Below, piece after piece: positions 17,369 to 24,564 of a stretch of DNA of 64,000 nucleotides (the stretch's first letter is position 1; each line of letters begins with the position of its first letter). The translations under genes were made by a program, and so were the position numbers. The stretch spans positions 186,001-250,000 of the forward strand of contig NZ_JAHXGQ010000007.1 in assembly GCF_019375475.1 (NCBI RefSeq), given 5' to 3'. The DNA comes from Saccharothrix obliqua. GTDB lineage: Bacteria > Actinomycetota > Actinomycetes > Mycobacteriales > Pseudonocardiaceae. A model generated the notes under the pieces. The model searched no databases. It was not told where the DNA came from and worked only from the letters and a program-made list of their open reading frames with translations.

Positions 17369-18113
17369 CCAGGTGCTTCAGGGCGGACAGCACGGAGTCG
17401 GCGGTCGGGTTGTCGATCTCGCCGGCCAGGTGGCCGTCGGCGAGCAGCACCACGCGGTCCGCGTACGAGGCGGCCACCGGGTCGTGCGTCACCATGATCA
17501 CCGTCTGGCCGAGCTTGCGCACCGACATCCGCAGGAAGTCCAGGACCTCCGCGCCGGACCGCGAGTCCAGGTTGCCGGTCGGCTCGTCGGCGAACACCAC
17601 GTCCGGCTTCGCGACCAGGGCGCGGGCGCACGCGACGCGCTGCTGCTGGCCGCCGGACAGCTCGGTCGGCTTGTGCCGCAACCGCTCCCGCAGGCCGAGC
17701 ACGTCGACGATCGTGTCGAACCAGGCGCGGTCGGGCTTGCGGCCCGCCAGTTCCAGCCCCAGCAGGACGTTCTGCTCCGCGCTCAGCGTGGGCAGCAGGT
17801 TGAACGCCTGGAACACGAACCCGATCCGGTCGCGGCGCAGCTTGGTGAGGTCCTTGTCGCCGAGCGAGGTGATCTCGGTGCCGGCGATGTGGACCGTGCC
17901 GCCGTCGACGTTGTCGAGACCGGCCAGGCAGTGCATCAGGGTGGACTTGCCGGAGCCGGAGGGCCCCATGATCGCGGTGAACTTCCCGGCCTCGAAGGCG
18001 ACGCTCACGCCGTCCAGCGCCCGGACGGCGGTGTCGCCCTTGCCGTAGACCTTCACCAGGTTCGCGGCAGCTACAGCGGTGCGCGTTCCGACGTCGGACA
18101 CCAGTGCGGACAT
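17361..18113 (-). CDS. ABC transporter ATP-binding protein (MacB/LolD type)
   Basis: A 250-residue nucleotide-binding subunit with Walker A GPSGSGKST, Q-loop FVFQAFNLLPTL, signature LSGGQQQR, Walker B VVFADEPTGNLDS and the H-switch MVTHDPVAA. The DEPTGNLDS wording is typical of the LolD/MacB/FtsE class that pairs with FtsX-like permeases. The ATG follows a GGGAG-rich leader. The permease gene overlaps its 3' end. Confidence 0.95.
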   Translation of the reverse strand: MSALVSDVGTRTAVAAANLVKVYGKGDTAVRALDGVSVAFEAGKFTAIMGPSGSGKSTLMHCLAGLDNVDGGTVHIAGTEITSLGDKDLTKLRRDRIGFVFQAFNLLPTLSAEQNVLLGLELAGRKPDRAWFDTIVDVLGLRERLRHKPTELSGGQQQRVACARALVAKPDVVFADEPTGNLDSRSGAEVLDFLRMSVRKLGQTVIMVTHDPVAASYADRVVLLADGHLAGEIDNPTADSVLSALKHLGA

Positions 18114-18585
18114 GCTCCCTCATTCCCTCTGCTCAAGCGGACAGGGGAAAACTATGGGCCGCGCACGTGCGCGGTCGTCACCACGGCGGCGGAACCCCGC
18201 ATCCGCCTCGGGTATGACCCGCCCTAGTCCCGAGGTCGGGCCGGCCCCACCTGCACGGGTGGGGCAGGCACCACCAGGGGTGAGGTGGGGAGGGCGCGCG
18301 GCAGGAGATCCACGACGAGGGCGAACACGCGACGGCGCGGCGCGCGGCAGGAAAGGCGTGACGAGGGCGAACACGCGGCGGGGCTGCGGGTGCGCGACCA
18401 GGAGCACGCGGCGGGAGCGACGCGCGACCAAGAGCACGCGGCGAGAGCGACGCGCGACAGGGGCGGAAGCGCGGCGGGTGGTCCGGGTCCCGGCCGCACC
18501 GGCTCGGCAGTGGCCGGTGGTCGCGAGACCCGAAGGGCCGCAACGGAACCACCGCGAGCCGGAAGCCGACGGCCCGCCGGAACGG
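18114..18585. repeat. Gene-free region with 30-bp tandem repeats
   Basis: No gene is supported in these 472 bp. A 30-bp unit rich in GCGCGACCA and GAGCACGCGG is repeated at 18392-18421 and 18422-18451 (two differences), with a partial third copy from 18452. An older, more degenerate pair based on GACGAGGGCGAACACGCG occurs at about 18313 and 18361. The rest is unremarkable GC-rich sequence upstream of the ABC operon. Confidence 0.65.
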
Positions 18586-21552
18586 CTACCCGGGTTGGTC
18601 GAGCAGGCCGCGGTCGTAGGCGATGGCGACCGCCTCGGCTCGGCGGCTCGCGCCGAGCTTCGCCATGATCCGGGTCAGGTGCACGCTCACCGTCTTCTCC
18701 GAGATGTACAGCTCCTCACCGACCTCGCGGTTGGTGCGGCCCAACGCCACCAGGCCCAGCACCGAGCGCTCCCGCGGCGTGAACGGGTCCACCCGGGAAC
18801 GGGGCGCCTCCGCGCCCAGCGACACGCGTGCCCGCCGCGCGGTCAACCGCACGGCGTCCCGCAGCGGCACGGCGGACAGGCGGTCGGCCACGTCCGCCGC
18901 GGCACGCAGCTGCGTCACCGCCTCGTCCCGCCGGTCCTCCGCGAGCAGCGCCTCCGCCGCCCGCCACCGGCAGACCGCCTCCTCGAACACCATGCCGAAG
19001 GCGAAGGCACCGACCGCCGCCAGCCAACGCGCGACGTCGCCACCGCCCTCCAGCCTGCTCTCCTCGGCCGCCGCCCGCACCAGCCAGGCCCGACCCTCCG
19101 GGCCGAGCGAACCGGTGCGCGGCGAGCCCCGCTCGGCGGTGGTCCGCGCGTACCCCGCCAGCTCGCGCCCCGCCGCCACGGCCGACCGCTCGGCCTCCAC
19201 GTCCTTGCGCCGCCGCGCCCGCGCCGCCAGGTCGGCGTACCCGGACACGCCGATCGCGGCGAGCCGGATGCCCGCCAGCATCCACTCGCCCTCGCGGGCC
19301 GACCAGTCGATCGCGTCCGCGACCCGCTCCACGGCGTGCTCCGGCCGACCACGCCACAACGCCAGCTCCGCGCCCGTGCCACCGGTGATCAGGGCGATCT
19401 GGATGTCCCGGTGCCAGTCCGCGCGCAACTCGCCCAGCAGCTTCTCCGCCTGGTCGAACTCGCCACGCCCGACCATGACGTGGGTACCCGCGGCGGCTAG
19501 TCGCGCGGACACCGTGCTGGACACCCGCAGGCCGGGTGGTTCGGCGGCGACCGCCGCCTGGTCCCAGTCGCCGCGGTAGTACCTGGTCAGCACCTGGAGG
19601 ATGCGCAGCTCCAGGCCGAACGTGCTCCACGACAACCCGGTGGCACGCGCCCGGTCCATGCCCTCGTCCAGCACCCGCGCCGCGTCCGCCAGCTCACCCA
19701 GCTCGTAGTGGTGCAGCCCGAGGTAGTACCGCGCACGCAGCTCGGTGCTGACCGCGCCCACCTCCATCGCGCACTCCACCGAACCCGCGAAGCGCCGCCG
19801 CGCCGCCGCCACGTCCGCGCCCGCGTCGTCCAGCAGGCCCAACGTGGCCAGCGCGTCCGCCACGGCGGCCTCCGCGTTCGCCTCCCGGCCGTCACGCACG
19901 GCTTCCTCGGCCCGCCGCCGCGCCTCCCCGTACTCGCGCGCCTGCCGCAACGCCGTCGCCCACACGGCGAGCACCCACGCCCGCGCCGGGCTCGCCGGGC
20001 GGTCCCGGACCAGCCGCCACGCCTCCTCGATCGCGGTGAACTTCTCGTCGTCGGTGCCGTCGAGCACCTGGAGCGCCTGCGCGAACCGCCGCCACATCTC
20101 GGCGGCCTCCTCCGGCGACCGCTCGTCCACCAGGAGCGTGCCGGTGCGGGCGAACGCGATAGCGCGCTCCGGCTGCCCCGCCGTGCCCGCCGCCCAGGAC
20201 GCACGGCGCAGCAACAACAACTCGGTCATGTCCGCCGGCCGCTGCTCCGGTGGCACCGCCTGCCACAGCCGCAGCGCCTGCTCCAGGTGCCGCAGCGCTT
20301 CGGCGGGCGCGCCCGCCGACTGCGCTTCCTGCGCCGCCTCGATCGAGGCGCGCAGGGCACGCGGCAGGTCGTGGCTCTCCAGGCAGTGGTGGGCCAGCGC
20401 CGCCGCCGCGCCCCGGTCCGGCAGGGCGGCGATCCGCGCGGCGTAGGCGGCGTGCAGCCGCACGCGCTCGCCCGGCAGCAGGTCGCCGTAGACGGCTTCC
20501 CGCAACAACGCGTGCCGGAACGTGAACATCTCGTCCCGGTCCACCAGCAGCACGTGGTGCTGGACGGCCTCGCGCAACGCCTCGTCCAGGGCGACGTCGT
20601 CCGCGCCCACCACCTGCCGCAGCAGGTCGTGCCCCACCGAACGGCCGCCCACGGAGGCCACGCGCACCACTTGCTGCGCGGCGGGCGAAAGCCGTTCGAT
20701 CCGGGCCAGCAGCACCTCGGCCAACGTCCACGGCACGCCGGAGCCGCACGTCGCGACGGCGATCAGCTCCTCGGCGAAGAACGCGTTGCCGTCCGACCGC
20801 TCCGCGACCTCCAGCACCAGGTGGTCCGGCAGGCCGTCGGCCAGCGCCGCCACGAAGGAACGCGCGTCGATGGCGCTGAACGGCGTCAGGTCCAGCCGCT
20901 GCACGGCGGGCAGCCGCACCAGCTCGTTGAGCAGGGACCGCAGCGGGTGGCCGCGGTGCAGGTCGTCCGACCGGTAGGTGCCGACCACCAGCAGCCGCTG
21001 CGACCGCAGGCGGGAGAACAGGAACGACAGCAGGTGGCGGGTCGACGCGTCGGCCCAGTGCAGGTCCTCCAGCACCAGCAGCACCGGCCGCTGCTCGGCC
21101 AGGTCGCCGAGCAGCCCGTGCACCGCGTCGAACAGCTGCAACTGGCCGATGTCCTGCTCCGGCCGCCGACCGACCAGGTGCGACGGCAGGCCGGACAACC
21201 CGCTGTCCTGCGCCGCGGGCAGCGCCAGCTCCGGCAGCAGCCTGCCCAACGCGGGCCGGGCCGTCAGGTCCAGCAGACCCGCCTCCCGCACCTGGCCCAG
21301 CGCTTCGGTGAAGGGCAGGTACGGCAGGCCGGCACCGCCGACGTCCAGGCACCGGCCGGTGATGACGAGCGCGTCGGCGTCGGACGCCAGCTCCTCCACC
21401 AACCGGGTCTTGCCGACGCCCGCGTCACCGGCGAGCAGCACCGCGCCCGCCCGGCCGCGGGCCGCTTCGTCGAGGGCGGCGCGCAGCCTGGTGATCTCCC
21501 GGCTACGCGCCACCAAGGGGATTCCGGAACCAAGGCGTGCCACGGGTGGCAT
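18586..21552 (-). CDS. LAL-type LuxR family transcriptional regulator (AAA ATPase)
   Basis: A 988-residue large ATP-binding LuxR regulator (MalT-like architecture). The N-terminal P-loop is LLAGDAGVGKTRLVEEL (about residue 41), with Walker B-like VLLVLEDLHWAD. A long TPR-like helical middle follows, then a C-terminal LuxR helix-turn-helix, TPRERSVLGLVALGRTNREV, with EKTVSVHLTRIMAKLGA as the recognition helix. LAL proteins are typically ATP-dependent pathway-specific activators in actinomycetes. The ATG has GAGGTG 8 nt upstream, overlapping the end of the small 123-aa gene, so the two are co-translated. The target is not evident; the chitinase and ABC exporter are the nearest candidates. Confidence 0.93.
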   Translation of the reverse strand: MPPVARLGSGIPLVARSREITRLRAALDEAARGRAGAVLLAGDAGVGKTRLVEELASDADALVITGRCLDVGGAGLPYLPFTEALGQVREAGLLDLTARPALGRLLPELALPAAQDSGLSGLPSHLVGRRPEQDIGQLQLFDAVHGLLGDLAEQRPVLLVLEDLHWADASTRHLLSFLFSRLRSQRLLVVGTYRSDDLHRGHPLRSLLNELVRLPAVQRLDLTPFSAIDARSFVAALADGLPDHLVLEVAERSDGNAFFAEELIAVATCGSGVPWTLAEVLLARIERLSPAAQQVVRVASVGGRSVGHDLLRQVVGADDVALDEALREAVQHHVLLVDRDEMFTFRHALLREAVYGDLLPGERVRLHAAYAARIAALPDRGAAAALAHHCLESHDLPRALRASIEAAQEAQSAGAPAEALRHLEQALRLWQAVPPEQRPADMTELLLLRRASWAAGTAGQPERAIAFARTGTLLVDERSPEEAAEMWRRFAQALQVLDGTDDEKFTAIEEAWRLVRDRPASPARAWVLAVWATALRQAREYGEARRRAEEAVRDGREANAEAAVADALATLGLLDDAGADVAAARRRFAGSVECAMEVGAVSTELRARYYLGLHHYELGELADAARVLDEGMDRARATGLSWSTFGLELRILQVLTRYYRGDWDQAAVAAEPPGLRVSSTVSARLAAAGTHVMVGRGEFDQAEKLLGELRADWHRDIQIALITGGTGAELALWRGRPEHAVERVADAIDWSAREGEWMLAGIRLAAIGVSGYADLAARARRRKDVEAERSAVAAGRELAGYARTTAERGSPRTGSLGPEGRAWLVRAAAEESRLEGGGDVARWLAAVGAFAFGMVFEEAVCRWRAAEALLAEDRRDEAVTQLRAAADVADRLSAVPLRDAVRLTARRARVSLGAEAPRSRVDPFTPRERSVLGLVALGRTNREVGEELYISEKTVSVHLTRIMAKLGASRRAEAVAIAYDRGLLDQPG

Positions 21553-21563
21553 GTTCGCACACC

Positions 21564-21935
21564 TCAGGCGGCCGGTCGCGCGCCATTCGCCGACGGCGGC
21601 ACCCCTCGTGACCCGCCGTGCCGGACCGGTCTCCCCCGTTCGCCGTGTGCCGCGCCCGATCCGCCGTGGTCAGCGGGGCGGTAGGCCGCACGCGGCCCGC
21701 CGGGACCGGCCGAACGCGGCTCGCCACTGTTATCCGAACGCGGCTCGCCGCTGTCGTCTGAACGCGGCTCGCCACTGTCGTCCGAACGCGGCTCGCCGCG
21801 GTGGACCAACCACTGCCACCAAGACCGCCGCGGCGGACCGCTGCGCCGCCCCACGCGGGCCTGCGCGGCGTCCGCCCGCAGGGCCGCCTGCCGGTAGTCG
21901 ACCTCCGCCTTGATCGCCTCGGGCGTCCACTCCAC
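21564..21935 (-). CDS. Small hypothetical protein with SGEPRSDD repeats
   Basis: A 123-residue protein. The first ~45 residues (MEWTPEAIKAEVDYRQAALR and a basic, Trp-containing segment) look like a conserved short helical domain. Residues about 47-77 are an 8-residue tandem repeat (EPRSDDSG) and the tail is Gly/Pro/Arg-rich. The GTG start is supported by GAGGAGGGG 8-10 nt upstream. It ends 11 bp before the LAL regulator and likely shares its transcript. I do not recognise a function. Confidence 0.65.
   Translation of the reverse strand: MEWTPEAIKAEVDYRQAALRADAAQARVGRRSGPPRRSWWQWLVHRGEPRSDDSGEPRSDDSGEPRSDNSGEPRSAGPGGPRAAYRPADHGGSGAAHGERGRPVRHGGSRGVPPSANGARPAA
21712..21798. repeat. 24-bp tandem repeat inside the 123-aa gene
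   Basis: Units at 21712, 21736, 21760 and a partial one at 21784 share GAACGCGGCTCGCC plus a variable tail. The period of 24 keeps the reading frame and encodes an 8-residue repeat, so copy number can change without frameshift. Confidence 0.8.
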
Positions 21936-22027
21936 GATGCCCCCTCCTCGTCGTCGTCAACGAGGAAGAGGTTGGTGCTGAGGCACCGGCCCCGGCATCG
22001 GGTGTTCACGTGCCATCCGGGCCTGGT

Positions 22028-22072
22028 TCCCTTACCCGCCGCCGTGAGGGGGGACAGACGGCGGGTAAGGGA
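22028..22072 (-). terminator. Hairpin terminator downstream of the chitinase gene
   Basis: A perfect 14-bp inverted repeat (22028-22041 and 22059-22072) with a 17-nt loop, 15 bp after the chitinase stop. There is no T-tract. Confidence 0.75.
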
Positions 22073-22087
22073 TGCCTCAGGCGGACC

Positions 22088-24409
22088 TCAGCAGGGGCCG
22101 AGGTCCTTCCACACGCCCCACTCACCGGTGGTCCCGGGCTCGTCGCCCTGGGTCCACCACTTGGCCTGCCACTTGTTGCCCTTGTGGGAGACCTGGTTGC
22201 CACCGTTGTAGACCTTGCCCGACTCCCACGCGGCGACCGCGCAGCCCGGGTTCTGGGTCGTGGTGGTCGTGGTGGTGCTGGTGGACGGCGAGGTCGACGT
22301 CGGCGGCACGTCGCTGCTGCCGCGCGGGTAGTCCGACGCGATCGCGTAGGACTTGCCGCCGAAGGTGAGCTTGAAGTTCGACGGCGAGGCGATCGGCAGC
22401 TGGTAGCTGAGCGCCACGTCCACCGACGCGCCCGGCGCGAGCGACTGCCACGACGGCAGGGTCAGCTCGACGTGCTGGAAGTCGCCCTTCAACCCGCCCA
22501 CGTTCGGCCCGCTGTGACCCCGGGACGTGACGCGCAGCCCGAACCCGGACTGGTCGCTCATGCTGCCCGGCGCGCTGGTGCCGTAGTCGAACTCGATCTT
22601 CGCGCCGCCGGGGATCGCGGTGGTGGAGTTGTTGGTGATCTTCAGCTTCGGGTTGATCGGGTAGTTGTTGTCGCCCAGCGCGAAACCGGACACCGTGGCC
22701 GACACGTTCAGCACCTCGGACGGCGGCGTGCCCGCGGCCTTCCGGCTGCCGTACGGCGCGGAGCCGCGCAGCCCCTCGTCGATCTTGGTGATGAGGGTGT
22801 CGCCGATGGTGTACTGCTTCTTGGTGTCGTCGAAGCGGTAGTCGCCCGCCAGCTCCCAGATCATGATGCCGCCGAGGCCCTTGTCCTTGACGTACTTCGC
22901 CTTGGCGACCAGCGACTGCTCGTCCTCAGTGGACAGGAAGACCTTCTTGTCGGCGTTCCACAGCCACGGCGCGCTCATCGTGTTGTCGTAGTAGCGCACG
23001 TACTGGCCGGAAACCCGGTCGGCCGGCTTGTTCTTCGGGTCGAGGCCGTACTTCTCCAGGTAGTCCGGCGTGATCTCGTTCTCGAGGTTCTTGGCGTGCC
23101 ACATGGGGTTCGCGCCCGCCGGGACCTCGGCGCCGGACTTGTCCAGGTCGTGCCAGAGGTTGTCGATGCCGATCGCGCCGTTGCCGCACGGCGTGGTGGA
23201 ACCGACGTTGGAACCCGTGCCGGGCGGGCACTTCGTCTGGTCGGGCAGCGCCGCCTTGCCCCACAGGCCGTTGGTGCCGCCGGTGACGCCCTGCCAGCCA
23301 CGCGTGTAGAACGGCACGCCGATGTTGATCCGGCCGGCCTGCATCGCGCCGCGGAAGTAGTGGTACGCCCAGTCGGTGTTCAGGTAACCCGTGCCGTCGT
23401 ACGCGCCGTAGACGCCGCCCGCCGCGAGTTCGCCGTCCTTGCCGTCGTCGTAGAGCGCGGCGTTCGGGCCGACGAAGTGGTTCCACGCGCCGTGCAGGTC
23501 GTAGGACATGATGTTGACGTAGTCCAGGAACCGGGTGACCTGGTACGCCTCCTGGCCGCGCAGCAACCAGCCGGACGCCGGGACGGCCGCGGTGAGCAGG
23601 TAGTGCTTGCCGTCGGCGGCGGACGCGCGGTCGAGCTTCTCCCGCAACGTCTTCATGAGGGCGTCGTAGCCCTTCCACAACGTGGCGCGGTTGGCGTCGG
23701 AGATCCAGTAGTCGTCCGGGTTGCCCGCGTACTTGTTGGAGGTGGCGTACTCGTAGTCGATGTCGACGCCGTTGAAGCCGTACTTGCGGATGAACTCGAC
23801 GGCGGAGTCGGCGAACGTGTCGATCGAGGACTGCGACTGGGCCATCTTGTAGAAGCCGCCCGAGGCGTTGCGGGAGCCGTCGGGGTTCAGGAACCCGCCG
23901 GTCTCCGCCCAACCGCCGACGGACACGAGGGTTTTGACGTTCGGGTACTGCTTCTTGTACTTGTTCAGCAGGTTGAAGTGGCCCTTGTAGGGCAGGGACG
24001 GGTCGAGTTCGACGCCGGGCCACGTCATGCCGGTGGACGGGTTGTCGGGGCCGTCCGGGCCGACCGACACCTTGTTGCCCGCGTCGACGTGGGCGAACGC
24101 GTAGTTCAGGTGCGTGACCTTGTTCCAGGGGATGTCCGAGGCGAGGTAGGCGGGCGCGCCGTTCTTGCCGGTGCGCCAACTGGTGAAGTAACCGATCACC
24201 CGGCGGGAGTGGTCGGGGCCCATGTTCTCGCGGCCCTCGGTGTCGTAGACTGAGCAGTAGGGGACGGAGACCCCGGGGGTCTGGTAGAGGCCGTCGGGGC
24301 GGCACTCCTCCCCCGTGGCCGCGCTGGACGTGGACGGTGACGCGACCGCTATCGCGAGTCCGGCCGCGGTGGCGATGGTCGCCAGTAGCGGCAGCAACCT
24401 TCTTGGCAC
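22088..24409 (-). CDS. Secreted GH18 chitinase with C-terminal chitin-binding domain
   Basis: A 773-residue exported chitinase that hydrolyses chitin to GlcNAc oligomers. A signal peptide spans about 1-30. The GH18 barrel covers about 60-540: VSVGGWAETGG (SxGG), GFNGVDIDYEY with the catalytic DxDxE (Glu about residue 220), MSYDLHGAWNH, and GGIMIWELAGDY. A beta-sandwich of the chitinase C-terminal type covers about 560-693, then a Thr/Ser linker, then a CBM5/12-like module at about 722-773 (AAWESGKVYNGGNQVSHKGN, KWWTQGDEPG). The GTG start has GGAGG about 8 nt upstream. Two dre-like repeats lie in its promoter, consistent with induction through a DasR-type GlcNAc regulator. It stands alone between the AfsR-type gene and a strong terminator. 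Confidence 0.96.
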   Translation of the reverse strand: MPRRLLPLLATIATAAGLAIAVASPSTSSAATGEECRPDGLYQTPGVSVPYCSVYDTEGRENMGPDHSRRVIGYFTSWRTGKNGAPAYLASDIPWNKVTHLNYAFAHVDAGNKVSVGPDGPDNPSTGMTWPGVELDPSLPYKGHFNLLNKYKKQYPNVKTLVSVGGWAETGGFLNPDGSRNASGGFYKMAQSQSSIDTFADSAVEFIRKYGFNGVDIDYEYATSNKYAGNPDDYWISDANRATLWKGYDALMKTLREKLDRASAADGKHYLLTAAVPASGWLLRGQEAYQVTRFLDYVNIMSYDLHGAWNHFVGPNAALYDDGKDGELAAGGVYGAYDGTGYLNTDWAYHYFRGAMQAGRINIGVPFYTRGWQGVTGGTNGLWGKAALPDQTKCPPGTGSNVGSTTPCGNGAIGIDNLWHDLDKSGAEVPAGANPMWHAKNLENEITPDYLEKYGLDPKNKPADRVSGQYVRYYDNTMSAPWLWNADKKVFLSTEDEQSLVAKAKYVKDKGLGGIMIWELAGDYRFDDTKKQYTIGDTLITKIDEGLRGSAPYGSRKAAGTPPSEVLNVSATVSGFALGDNNYPINPKLKITNNSTTAIPGGAKIEFDYGTSAPGSMSDQSGFGLRVTSRGHSGPNVGGLKGDFQHVELTLPSWQSLAPGASVDVALSYQLPIASPSNFKLTFGGKSYAIASDYPRGSSDVPPTSTSPSTSTTTTTTTQNPGCAVAAWESGKVYNGGNQVSHKGNKWQAKWWTQGDEPGTTGEWGVWKDLGPC

Positions 24410-24467
24410 TGAGGTACCTCCTGCACCAGGCGGCGGCCTCGTCGCAGAGTGGAGCCAACGAAACGTA

Positions 24468-24503
24468 AATAGGTCCAGACCTTTCTGTCAATAGGTCCAG
24501 ACC
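24468..24503 (-). promoter_or_regulatory. Chitinase promoter direct repeats (dre-like)
   Basis: AATAGGTCCAGACC occurs twice (24468-24481 and 24490-24503), 22 bp apart, 59-94 bp upstream of the chitinase start. Both resemble the direct repeats of Streptomyces chitinase promoters and the dre consensus (9 and 10 of 12 core positions). A TTGACA (24491-24486, minus strand) between them is a possible -35. Confidence 0.75.
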
Positions 24504-24564
24504 ACTCAACCGATCGAGCCCCGGTCGGCGCCCCGCCGGGCGGATCCGGCCGAACGGCGCAGCG

